A stretch of 10,456 nt of DNA, taken from NCBI GenBank assembly GCA_023435025.1, contig JAEYSE010000099.1:1-10456 (forward strand). The letters run 5' to 3'. The stretch comes from Bacillota bacterium. Lineage in GTDB: Bacteria; Bacillota; Clostridia; Christensenellales; CAG-138. Of this stretch, positions 1-6,103 are shown in pieces. Below the pieces are notes generated by a model. The model worked only from the letters and a program-made list of their open reading frames with translations. It was not told the DNA's origin and did no database searches. Made by a program: the position numbers and the translations under genes. Each line of letters starts with the position of its first letter. The stretch's first letter is position 1.

Positions 1-35
1 CTTTCTTTTGCGCCTAAATGAACATGGAGGATACA

Positions 36-536
36 ATGGAGTTTTACAAAAAGCTGCCGCGCAACAAAAAGGAGTTCGCATTATTCATGGCCGTGATTTC
101 AATCATATCGGTGAATATCATTGCGCCATTGATTACCTGCTTTGAGCTCGGGTTCCACCTGTATGTCTGGGCAGACGTATTAAAGGTACTTCCCTTTATC
201 TGGCTCAGCGTGATTGCGCTGGTACTTCTTACACATCGTCCCGCAGAATGGATGACAAACAAAATCCTGCAAAAAGGGGATAGCTTCAACGCGCATATTA
301 TCGTGAACATTCTTTGCAATGTATTTTTGATGTCCATATTCCTCACGGTGATCGGCACCTGGATTGGGAGCAGAACGCTTACCATAGAGCCAATTCTGAT
401 GTTTTTTCATAAATGGCCGCGTAACTTTGCCATTTCTTTGGGGGTGGAATTACTGGTGGCACAGCCTGTCGCAAGGTTTGTGATGCAAAAACTGCACCAA
501 AAAATAGACTTCAAGAATCCGGTTGGCGAAGAGTGA
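36..536 (+). CDS. DUF2798 family membrane protein
   Basis: A 166-residue integral membrane protein of unknown function. Four hydrophobic segments are visible at about residues 12-34, 46-66, 86-112 and 128-147, arranged as two similar two-helix halves. The first half opens with LPRNKKEF and the second has WPRNFA before its last helix; this doubled layout is typical of DUF2798 proteins, which are small inner-membrane proteins without an assigned role. Three in-frame ATGs occur (18, 24, 36). I choose 36 because GGAGG at 26-30 lies five bases before it, whereas nothing suitable precedes the other two. The C-terminal tail is charged and probably cytoplasmic. It is the only plus-strand gene in the left half, so it is not in an operon with its visible neighbours; its promoter lies outside the window. 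Family assignment is fairly sure; function is unknown. Confidence 0.8.
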   Translation: MEFYKKLPRNKKEFALFMAVISIISVNIIAPLITCFELGFHLYVWADVLKVLPFIWLSVIALVLLTHRPAEWMTNKILQKGDSFNAHIIVNILCNVFLMSIFLTVIGTWIGSRTLTIEPILMFFHKWPRNFAISLGVELLVAQPVARFVMQKLHQKIDFKNPVGEE

Positions 537-545
537 AAGGGGCGG

Positions 546-566
546 TAGTGACTGCTTCAGTCGCTA
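546..566. terminator. Possible shared terminator hairpin between converging genes
   Basis: A nine-base-pair hairpin, TAGTGACTG / CAGTCGCTA with a three-base CTT loop and one G-T wobble, lies between the converging DUF2798 gene and the 93-residue gene; the stop codon of the latter falls in it. Neither side has a good run of T, so intrinsic termination is uncertain. It may simply stabilise both 3' ends. Confidence 0.3.
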
Positions 567-838
567 TACTCGCGTGAGGCGCGGACTTCCGGCCCGCCAC
601 GGCTCCATCCACGGCGGACTGAATAGGGGATGCCGTCCAGTGTAAAACGGATCGGCATCTCCTGTTGCAGAAACTCCAGCTTCTGACCATTTTCTTTTGC
701 ATACGCTTCGATGACCGCGCGTATCTCCCCCGGGGTATGCAACCCCGGCTCTTTGAATTCCAAAGGCAAAGAAGTACATTTAAAAAAGTAACGGTAAACG
801 CGCTTGAATGCAGCTGTAATCTTTTTGCCAAAGGACAT
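557..838 (-). CDS. Hypothetical protein, 93 residues
   Basis: I do not recognise this family. It is a small soluble protein without membrane helices or a signal peptide. Its first 20 residues are strongly basic and aromatic (KK, FKRVYRYFFK), the middle (residues 36-60) looks helical, and the C-terminal third carries GIPYSVRRGWSRGGPEVR, a glycine/arginine-rich stretch. Support for a real gene comes from the start region: AAAGGAGG lies seven bases before the ATG, one of the best ribosome binding sites in the window. The gene follows the DUF1848 gene on the same strand after a 110-base gap, with no clear terminator between them, so read-through from that gene is possible. The overlapping plus-strand frame (665-1102) is judged a shadow because it has no ribosome binding site and runs across this gene and into the end of the DUF1848 gene. 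Confidence 0.65.
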   Translation of the reverse strand: MSFGKKITAAFKRVYRYFFKCTSLPLEFKEPGLHTPGEIRAVIEAYAKENGQKLEFLQQEMPIRFTLDGIPYSVRRGWSRGGPEVRASREYSD

Positions 839-948
839 AGCGGTACCTCCTTTCAGGTAAGCGGCAGAAACATGGCATCTCTATCTGTAATATATTGCAA
901 ACCAAATAATGGAATACTTAGAACCTTTTCTGCGTTGGTAAAGTTCGT

Positions 949-1887
949 TTATTCCCACAACCTCGTTTGTCCATCCCGTAGCGACCGTATGTCCCGCTCC
1001 TTCACCACGTCCTCGCTTGTAAGCTGCCCGAACAGCAACGGCGAAGCGGGGTCATGCCCGCGCATATTCTCCAGCACGGCGGCGTTACTATGGTTGGCGT
1101 AGCAGTAGCGGCAGCGATTCCCGCAGGTGTTGTACATGCCGATGTCGATGCTTTTAGAGCACCCGCATTCCGGCCTCTGGGTTGGGTCCTTACGGGAGGA
1201 GAGGGGAATGCCTGATAGTTCGATAAATAAGGCTACATCAACGCAGCGGGCAGGGGAAACATTGCAGCCGCTAAAATCCATTTCTTCCGCACACGCCTGC
1301 ATGGTCAGCCCATAGCCTTTTGCAAGTGCGGAAAGCGCCGTCAGCAGCGCGCGCTTTTCTTCCTCTGAGGGATCAATGATGTGCAATCCCTTTGTATTGC
1401 TTTGCGTGCTTTGATAAAAATCCAAAAAGCTGACGATGCAGGTATCCGTATACCCCTGCAGCCGCCGGGCAAGCTTTTCGAAATACTCAATATGGTACGC
1501 AGCTGTATAGCGAGGGTTTGTTAAAATCGGGTCGTACCGCCATATAACGTGGCGGGGGCCGATTGCGTCGGAGAGCCGCTGGAACGTTGGCACGAGGACG
1601 TCGTTTTTGCTGGGCAGGTTCGCTTCCACATCCGTCCCGTACGGGGTCAGCGTAAACTGAAAATAGTAAGCGTATTCTTTGAGCGCGGTAAGCTTCGGGA
1701 GCATGGGGGAGGGGTTCTTGGTCCAGAATACGATGCCATCTACCGCATCCGGAGTAAGGGATACCTTGCTCACCTGCCTGGGGTTCATGGGATTGCGCAC
1801 GTACACAAAACCGGCTTGCAATCTGTTGAAAAACCAGTCGGAATAAAAAGCGGGGATATCGGTTCGTCTGCTAGCGCTGATGAGCAT
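949..1887 (-). CDS. DUF1848 family protein with C-terminal CX3CX2C cysteine cluster
   Basis: A 312-residue protein matching the DUF1848 family, whose function is unknown. Recognisable features are the N-terminus MLISASRRTDIPAFYSDWF, the block VFWTKNPSPM in the first third, the HVIWRYDPI motif in the middle, and a cysteine-rich C-terminus. There C255-x3-C259-x2-C262 (TCGNRCRYCYA) has the spacing of a radical-SAM iron-sulfur cluster motif, although it sits at the C-terminus rather than the N-terminus; further cysteines (ECGCS, SGCN, ARC) lie just before it. Metal or Fe-S binding is inferred, not shown. The frame stays open up to 2064, but the extra 59 residues overlap the upstream 61-residue gene and a terminator and do not resemble the family. 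The ATG at 1887 is preceded by GTGAGG five bases upstream and gives the expected family start. No cotranscribed partner is obvious. Confidence 0.85.
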   Translation of the reverse strand: MLISASRRTDIPAFYSDWFFNRLQAGFVYVRNPMNPRQVSKVSLTPDAVDGIVFWTKNPSPMLPKLTALKEYAYYFQFTLTPYGTDVEANLPSKNDVLVPTFQRLSDAIGPRHVIWRYDPILTNPRYTAAYHIEYFEKLARRLQGYTDTCIVSFLDFYQSTQSNTKGLHIIDPSEEEKRALLTALSALAKGYGLTMQACAEEMDFSGCNVSPARCVDVALFIELSGIPLSSRKDPTQRPECGCSKSIDIGMYNTCGNRCRYCYANHSNAAVLENMRGHDPASPLLFGQLTSEDVVKERDIRSLRDGQTRLWE

Positions 1888-1936
1888 GAGCACCTCACTG
1901 AGGATGTAATGAAGAGCACCACAAATAAGGATAGAC

Positions 1937-1967
1937 AAAAAAAGCCCAAATGCTGTAAGCTTTCGGG
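1937..1967 (-). terminator. Rho-independent terminator after the DUF3592 / 61-residue gene pair
   Basis: Read on the minus strand, CCCGAAAGC and GCATTTGGG form a nine-pair stem (one G-T wobble, one A-A mismatch) around a TTACA loop, followed by C and seven T. It lies about 35 bases past the stop of the 61-residue gene and before the DUF1848 start, so it probably ends the two-gene transcript and implies a separate promoter for the DUF1848 gene. It also argues against the longer DUF1848 frame. Confidence 0.65.
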
Positions 1968-2002
1968 TTATGGCTATATCTACGAAGCGTTTGCGCCGGA
2001 AA

Positions 2003-2188
2003 TCAACGGATACCTGCAACAAGCAGCAGCGCCGCCGCGCAGTACAGCATGCATAGACCGGCAAGAACGCCGAGTATGACTGCCAGCGTACGGAATACCG
2101 GTTTTACCCTTTTCCTCCCAAGCACAATGCATGCGGTCATGCCCAGCAGCAGGAAAACGCTTGCCAGTGCCGCAACGGATACGCTCAT
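2003..2188 (-). CDS. Small two-helix membrane protein, 61 residues
   Basis: A tiny hydrophobic protein of unknown function. Two membrane segments are seen at about residues 5-23 and 31-58, joined by the short basic loop GRKRVKP, which predicts both ends outside and the loop in the cytoplasm. There is no recognisable domain. It is supported as a real gene by its coupling to the upstream DUF3592 gene: the two overlap by four bases (ATGA), and AGGAGGG lies five bases before the ATG, inside the end of the upstream gene. Such an arrangement usually means translational coupling and a joint role, perhaps as partners in one membrane complex (inference). A terminator follows within about 35 bases. Composition resembles its neighbours, and there is no sign of truncation. 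Confidence 0.7.
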   Translation of the reverse strand: MSVSVAALASVFLLLGMTACIVLGRKRVKPVFRTLAVILGVLAGLCMLYCAAALLLVAGIR

Positions 2189-2619
2189 GCCAACCCTCCT
2201 GATTGCTGTAAATACATCATTACGGCAAGCCCGATCATCACCAAGCCGAAAACCAGCATGGCGGCGAACGCGATACTGCGGGACTTATCCCCACGGATTA
2301 TAAAGAAATCGGGCTGCTGCGGGCTGTATTCAATATCCAGCACCATACCGATTTCATACTTTCGATAGGACCGCCCAGATTGTTCCTTACCTTCTATCAC
2401 GGTACCGTCCGAAAGGCGATAGGACATTACGGCGGTGTACATGGGATGAGCCGCTTCACCTTCTGAAAGGCCATCAGTCTTACGGTATTCATCATAGCGG
2501 ACAACAGTTGCCTGGGCGGGTACCGCGTTTTCAAAGAGCTTCTTTTCCCGATTTTTCAGAAGAAAGCTTGCCGCGGCAATGACAATGCCGCCAAGGAAGA
2601 TCCATAGAGCCTCGTTCAT
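2185..2619 (-). CDS. DUF3592 domain membrane protein
   Basis: A 144-residue protein with one membrane helix near each end (about residues 4-21 and 115-136) and a polar middle predicted to fold as beta strands. The middle has the pattern of DUF3592: AQATVVRYDEYR, then YTAVMSYRLSDGTVIEG, then the glycine-containing segment YEIGMVLDIEYSPQQPDFFII, in which a small beta-barrel-like domain is held between two helices. The family has no known biochemical function; the soluble part may face either side of the membrane. The start is well supported: GGGGAGGA lies about seven bases before the ATG at 2619. The gene overlaps the following 61-residue membrane-protein gene by four bases and is the first gene of that pair. 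A TATAAT box lies about 75 bases upstream. Family call is good; role unknown. Confidence 0.75.
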   Translation of the reverse strand: MNEALWIFLGGIVIAAASFLLKNREKKLFENAVPAQATVVRYDEYRKTDGLSEGEAAHPMYTAVMSYRLSDGTVIEGKEQSGRSYRKYEIGMVLDIEYSPQQPDFFIIRGDKSRSIAFAAMLVFGLVMIGLAVMMYLQQSGGLA

Positions 2620-2694
2620 GACATATCCTCCCCTTATATAACAACGCTTGATTATGATGGGTTAAAGGAAGTGGCTGATTAAATTTACCAATTG

Positions 2695-2700
2695 ATTATA
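2695..2700 (-). promoter_or_regulatory. Possible -10 box of the DUF3592 gene pair
   Basis: A perfect TATAAT is present on the minus strand about 75 bases before the DUF3592 start. No convincing -35 hexamer is found at 16-18 bases, so the call rests on the -10 box and its position in the 168-base gap behind the beta-lactamase gene. The rest of that gap holds nothing else I can name; no clear terminator for the beta-lactamase gene is visible. Confidence 0.3.
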
Positions 2701-2787
2701 CTGCTATCACGAGGTGTCTGTATTGAATTTCCTACAATGCCCGCCGTCCACGCTCCGGCAAGTAGTATGGGAGAAGTATGAAAAAAG

Positions 2788-3774
2788 TTACGCGTCCCAG
2801 TTTTGAATAATGGAGAGAGCAATTTCCCTTGCTTTTGCGCTGGTTACACTTTCGTTTTCCGGGTCGTCCAAGCGGACGGCAAAGTAGGTGGTATTGCCTT
2901 CCCACTCAAAAAAGCCCACATACCATGCATCCACGATCTTGCCGTCCTTTTTACCCATGCCAGTCTTTCCGTATATGGCGGAATCGGTTTGATCGGTTTG
3001 GTAACGCATCACAGCTTTGACGGCGGAAATAGCGGCCTCCGAAAAATACAACCCCTGCTCAAATATATTTGCGAGGACAACCGCTTGTTCTTCCGGGGAG
3101 ATGGTGAGGGAGGATTCAATCCAGAAACCGGTTAGATCCGGATTGCTGTTATTGGTATTCAGGCTGCCCGCCCAATCGCTGATGTCTCTGTTGCCATAAG
3201 AGATGGTTTCCAGTGATTGCTGCATGGTTGCTTGTCCGATGCGGTCTATGAGTTCCCGGTAATACCATACACAAGAGCTTTTGAATGCCCTCTCAAACGT
3301 CATATCCTGATTCCAGTCGTCATTCCAGTAAGTTTCGCCGCTCCATGGAATTAGAGAGTTTTCTGTGCTAATGATCTGGTTTTTGATTGCTATGAGCGAT
3401 GAAACGATCTTAAATGTGGAGCAGGGGGAAGAACGCTTGCTGCTGAGCTCGCTGTTATAAACCGTTATTCGGTTTTCATTTGGTGCAAGAAACACCGCGC
3501 AGCCGTTGATGCCGCCAAAGTACTCGGAAAAATCCGCCTCTATGCCTGTAAAGGTAGAAGCGTCATAGGGTACTGCTTTCTCAACTAAGGGAGTTGATGT
3601 TGGAGCCAGTGCAGGTTCTTCAGGCGTAGAAGTTGGGGTTGGGGCCAAGATAGGTGCGGGAGAAGACACATACCCCGGGGTAGGGGCGGGAGCAATTGAT
3701 TTCATATTGCAGCCTGACACAAAAAGCATGCATAGGATGGTAAAGAAACAAAGCGTTTTATTCATCCATTCCAT
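2788..3774 (-). CDS. Class D (OXA-like) serine beta-lactamase, lipoprotein
   Basis: Predicted to hydrolyse beta-lactam antibiotics by an acyl-serine mechanism at the outer face of the membrane. All class D landmarks are present in order: S119-T-F-K122 with the nucleophilic serine and the lysine that is carboxylated in this class, S167-C-V169 (SxV), Y193-G-N, the tryptophan W218 of the omega-like loop, and K270-T-G. The N-terminus is a lipoprotein signal ending in the lipobox VSGC with C22 as the lipidated residue. It is followed by a proline/threonine/alanine-rich linker (about 28-63) that tethers the domain away from the membrane. Gram-positive class D enzymes of Clostridioides and Bacillus are similarly exported. 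At 328 residues it is longer than typical OXA enzymes because of the linker. Two starts are possible (3774 or 3765), both with weak ribosome binding sites. A BlaR-type sensor domain is less likely, as no sensor or signalling helices are attached. Activity is inferred. Confidence 0.88.
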   Translation of the reverse strand: MEWMNKTLCFFTILCMLFVSGCNMKSIAPAPTPGYVSSPAPILAPTPTSTPEEPALAPTSTPLVEKAVPYDASTFTGIEADFSEYFGGINGCAVFLAPNENRITVYNSELSSKRSSPCSTFKIVSSLIAIKNQIISTENSLIPWSGETYWNDDWNQDMTFERAFKSSCVWYYRELIDRIGQATMQQSLETISYGNRDISDWAGSLNTNNSNPDLTGFWIESSLTISPEEQAVVLANIFEQGLYFSEAAISAVKAVMRYQTDQTDSAIYGKTGMGKKDGKIVDAWYVGFFEWEGNTTYFAVRLDDPENESVTSAKAREIALSIIQNWDA

Positions 3775-3806
3775 TCCACATTCTGATATTTTGAGAATTC
3801 AGTATC

Positions 3807-3835
3807 AGTATAGCACAGAGGATAGGAAAGGAAAA
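3807..3835 (-). promoter_or_regulatory. Putative beta-lactamase promoter
   Basis: The minus strand shows an extended -10 box, TGC-TATACT (TATACT at 3807-3812), with TTTTCC as a poor -35 at 3830-3835, spaced 17 bases. The -35 falls in the T-run of the guaA terminator, so the two elements share bases. A six-base inverted repeat (CTGATA at 3783-3788, TATCAG at 3803-3808) overlaps the -10 and the expected start of transcription and could be an operator (inference). Confidence 0.45.
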
Positions 3836-3861
3836 ACCCCGAAAGCATCGCTTTCGGGGTT
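3832..3861 (-). terminator. Rho-independent terminator of guaA
   Basis: On the minus strand a perfect 12-base-pair stem, AACCCCGAAAGC with GCTTTCGGGGTT, closes on a three-base GAT loop and is followed by TTTTTCCTTTCC. It starts seven bases past the guaA stop codon. This is the strongest intrinsic terminator in the window and should insulate the beta-lactamase gene from guaA transcription. Confidence 0.9.
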
Positions 3862-3867
3862 ATGAGT

Positions 3868-5394
3868 TTACTCCCACTCAATCGTTCCCGGGGGCTTAGA
3901 CGTAATATCGTACACCACGCGGTTCACGTGGGGGACCTCCGCAATAATCCGCTCGGAAATCTTTCTTAGTACGGGGTAGGGGATTTCCGCAAATTCCACC
4001 GTCATAGCGTCGGTGGAGGTGACGGCGCGCACGCCGATGGCGTAATCATAGGTACGTTCGTCGCCCATCACACCTACGCTGCGCATGCCGGTAAATACGG
4101 TGAAATACTGCCAGATCGCCTGGTCAAGCCCGGCGTTCTTGATTTCCTCGCGGAAGATCCAGTCGCTGTGGCGGAGGATTTTCAATTTGTCCTCTGTAAT
4201 ATCGCCCAGAATACGGATGGCAAGTCCGGGGCCGGGGAAGGGTTGCCGCCATACGAGGTCATGCGGGATATTCAGGCTTTCGCCCAAGATGCGGACTTCA
4301 TCCTTAAATAGCATGCGGAGCGGTTCGCACAGGCCTTTAAAGCCGATGTCCTTCGGGAGCCCGCCCACGTTGTGGTGGCTCTTGATGGTGGCTGCGCTTT
4401 CGGTGCCGCTTTCAATCACGTCCGGGTAAATGGTACCCTGCAGCAAGTAATCAGCACCGCCGAGCTTTTTCGCTTCCTCTTCAAATACGCGGATAAATTC
4501 CGTGCCGATGATCTTGCGCTTCTGCTCAGGTTCCGTGACGCCCGCAAGCTTAGATAAAAACCGCTCCCTTGCGTCCACGGCGATGACGTTGAGACCCAGC
4601 TTGTCCCGGTAAAAGCCGATGACTTCTTCCTTTTCGTTGTGGCGCAGGAGTCCGTGATCTACGAAAATGCACGTCAGCCTGTCGCCGACCGCGCGGTGGA
4701 CCAGCACGCTCGCAACGGAGCTATCTACGCCGCCGGAAAGTGCGCCCAATACTTTCCCATCTCCCACTTGTTTGCGGATATCCGCAATGAGGGTGTCCGC
4801 CAGGTTCCCGGGGGAATAGTCGCAGTTAAGCTTGCAGATATTTTTCAGGAAGTTCTTGATGATGCGTGCACCCTGCGGGGTATGGTTGACCTCCGCGTGG
4901 AACTGTATGCCGTAGAGCCTGCGGCTTTCATCCGCGAATGCGGCCACCGGGCAGTTTTCCGTACGCGCAATGGCACGGAACCCTTCGGGCGCTTTCATCA
5001 CCGCGTCGTTATGGTTCATCCATACAATGCCCTGGTCCACGCCTTCAAATAGCGCATGCTCAGCAAACTCGATCTCGGTACGGCCGTATTCGCGTACCGC
5101 TGCACGGTTGATTTCGCCGCCGAATACCTTCGCGATATACTGCATGCCGTAGCAGATGCCCAATACAGGCACATTCAGGGAGAATACCTCCTCCAAACAG
5201 GCCTTTGCGCCAGGGGCATATACGCTGTCCGGACCTCCGGTGAGTATTACGCCGGATAATACGTCGCCTTTGATGCGTTCGATGCTGGCTTTGTGCGAGA
5301 GAAGCTCAGAGTAAACGCCGGCTTCGCGTACGCGGCGCGCGATGAGTTGGTTGTACTGACCGCCGAAATCCAGCACCACTATGCGTTCCTTCAT
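3868..5394 (-). CDS. guaA: GMP synthase (glutamine-hydrolysing)
   Basis: Converts XMP to GMP with glutamine and ATP, the last step of guanine nucleotide synthesis, in the cytoplasm. Numbered from the longer 510-residue reading, the N-terminal class I glutamine amidotransferase domain has the nucleophile in GIC83YGMQ and the partner His168 and Glu170 (FHAEVNHT). The synthetase domain carries the PP-loop SGGVDSS at 222-228 that binds ATP. The C-terminal dimerisation domain ends in the family signature KPPGTIEWE. Length is normal. Two ATGs lie close together (5400, 5394); 5394 is preferred because AAGGA is seven bases before it but only about one base before the other, giving a 508-residue protein. 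One small oddity is HAEV where HPEV is more usual; the catalytic pair is intact. The gene appears monocistronic, with its own promoter and terminator. No purine riboswitch is seen upstream. Confidence 0.97.
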   Translation of the reverse strand: MKERIVVLDFGGQYNQLIARRVREAGVYSELLSHKASIERIKGDVLSGVILTGGPDSVYAPGAKACLEEVFSLNVPVLGICYGMQYIAKVFGGEINRAAVREYGRTEIEFAEHALFEGVDQGIVWMNHNDAVMKAPEGFRAIARTENCPVAAFADESRRLYGIQFHAEVNHTPQGARIIKNFLKNICKLNCDYSPGNLADTLIADIRKQVGDGKVLGALSGGVDSSVASVLVHRAVGDRLTCIFVDHGLLRHNEKEEVIGFYRDKLGLNVIAVDARERFLSKLAGVTEPEQKRKIIGTEFIRVFEEEAKKLGGADYLLQGTIYPDVIESGTESAATIKSHHNVGGLPKDIGFKGLCEPLRMLFKDEVRILGESLNIPHDLVWRQPFPGPGLAIRILGDITEDKLKILRHSDWIFREEIKNAGLDQAIWQYFTVFTGMRSVGVMGDERTYDYAIGVRAVTSTDAMTVEFAEIPYPVLRKISERIIAEVPHVNRVVYDITSKPPGTIEWE

Positions 5395-5439
5395 GCTCAT
5401 TTCCTTTCGTTGAACTGTTGTAAAACTGAATACCGTTTA

Positions 5440-5468
5440 ATACTACCTTATCTGAGCGCGTCAGGCAA
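5440..5468 (-). promoter_or_regulatory. Putative guaA promoter
   Basis: Minus strand TTGCCT (5463-5468) and TAGTAT (5440-5445) are separated by exactly 17 bases, each matching four of six consensus positions. Transcription would start near 5433, about 40 bases before the ATG, leaving no room for a riboswitch in the leader. Confidence 0.45.
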
Positions 5469-5513
5469 CAGGAAAGCTCGTACTGTCTATTGCAAATCCG
5501 GGTGTGACGAGAA

Positions 5514-5539
5514 TATATTGTTTCACGTGAAACAATATA
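5514..5539. other. parS: parS site 1 (ParB binding site)
   Basis: A perfect TGTTTCACGTGAAACA at 5519-5534, identical to the classic Spo0J/ParB centromere site; the dyad continues five more bases each side to a 26-base perfect palindrome. It lies between the guaA promoter and the end of the GNAT gene, next to that gene's terminator. The cognate parB is at the right end of the window. Expected role: ParB loading for origin segregation. Confidence 0.95.
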
Positions 5540-5559
5540 AAAGCACTCTGTTAGAGTGC
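5536..5559 (-). terminator. Rho-independent terminator of the GNAT gene
   Basis: On the minus strand GCACTCT / AGAGTGC form a seven-pair stem around AAC, followed by TTTTATAT. The stop codon of the GNAT gene (5551-5553) lies across the loop and stem edge. Its T-run merges into the left end of the extended parS palindrome, so parS begins where the terminator ends. Confidence 0.7.
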
Positions 5560-6027
5560 CTTTTCAAACTCGATTTCATGCAGGATGGGGATATTGTCAA
5601 ATCCGATAAGCGGGATTTGCGGTTTGATGCGGCGATATTCTTCAATGGCGTTCAAATGCAGCGCCACCATGGTAAAGCCGCGCCTTTGATAAAAGCGGAT
5701 GGCGTGTGTGTTGTCGTTGGTGGTAACAAGCCAAAGTCGCTTGCAGGCTTGTACTTTTGCGTAATCGGAAACGGTGGAAAGCAGTGCGGTGCCAATACCC
5801 CGGTGTTCCGAAACGCTGTCCAGCGTGACGATCTCGCATGCGTCGTCGCATACCTCATATGTAATAAGGCCCAGCAGTTCATCGCCCTGCGTAGCCGCGA
5901 ACCCGCAGAGTGTATCGATTTTATGGACGCGCCCCAGTGATACCACCGTATTCCCGCCCCATTGCCGCTGAAGAAAAGCGCAAAGAGCGGGGGAGTGCTC
6001 TAAACTTACGGGTTGAATGGAATACAT
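5551..6027 (-). CDS. GNAT family N-acetyltransferase
   Basis: A 158-residue cytoplasmic acetyltransferase predicted to move an acetyl group from acetyl-CoA to an amine; the substrate is unknown. The GNAT fold is recognised by strand ELLGLITYEV, then LDSVSEHRGIGTALL with the R76-G-I-G79 pyrophosphate loop of motif A that binds CoA, and then NTHAIRFYQRRGF (106-118), the usual motif B with the tyrosine that often acts as general acid. Length fits a single-domain member. The frame is open to 6066, but the start at 6027 has GAGGTG six bases before it and gives the normal N-terminus (MYSIQPVSLE). The TPR-protein gene lies 76 bases upstream on the same strand without a clear terminator between them, so they may be cotranscribed. 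It ends in its own hairpin terminator. Family sure, role unknown. Confidence 0.88.
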   Translation of the reverse strand: MYSIQPVSLEHSPALCAFLQRQWGGNTVVSLGRVHKIDTLCGFAATQGDELLGLITYEVCDDACEIVTLDSVSEHRGIGTALLSTVSDYAKVQACKRLWLVTTNDNTHAIRFYQRRGFTMVALHLNAIEEYRRIKPQIPLIGFDNIPILHEIEFEKAL

Positions 6028-6056
6028 AAGCCGCACCTCGTGTGCTTCTTTACAAG

Positions 6057-6065
6057 AGAATAGCA
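6057..6065 (-). promoter_or_regulatory. Possible extended -10 box before the GNAT gene
   Basis: Minus strand TGC-TATTCT sits 30 bases before the GNAT start, an extended -10 pattern very like that of the beta-lactamase gene. The -35 at 17 bases (ATGCAA) is poor. It could give the GNAT gene a promoter of its own in addition to read-through from the TPR gene. Confidence 0.25.
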
Positions 6066-6103
6066 CAGAAATGCGCGGCTTGCATATTGGGTAAGCGCTT
6101 TAC

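Noticed and set aside
665..1102. Plus-strand open frame of 145 codons
   Set aside because: It is antisense to the 93-residue gene and the end of the DUF1848 gene, with no ribosome binding site or recognisable protein sequence.
1888..2064. 59-residue N-terminal extension of the DUF1848 frame
   Set aside because: It overlaps the 61-residue gene and the terminator at 1937-1967, and the family starts at MLISASRRTDIP, which has its own ribosome binding site.
2285..2293. TTATCCCCA, one mismatch from a DnaA box
   Set aside because: A single copy inside the DUF3592 coding region, expected by chance.
2788..3774. Reading the beta-lactamase as a BlaR/MecR sensor domain
   Set aside because: Sensors of that type are large multi-helix proteins with a protease domain; this is a stand-alone lipoprotein with the complete class D motif set.
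3919..3934. Degenerate parS-like TTCACGTG inside guaA
   Set aside because: Only about 10 of 16 bases match and the right half is lost; the bases are explained by GuaA codons.
5395..5470. Purine riboswitch upstream of guaA
   Set aside because: The leader after the likely promoter is only about 40 bases and shows none of the conserved aptamer core.
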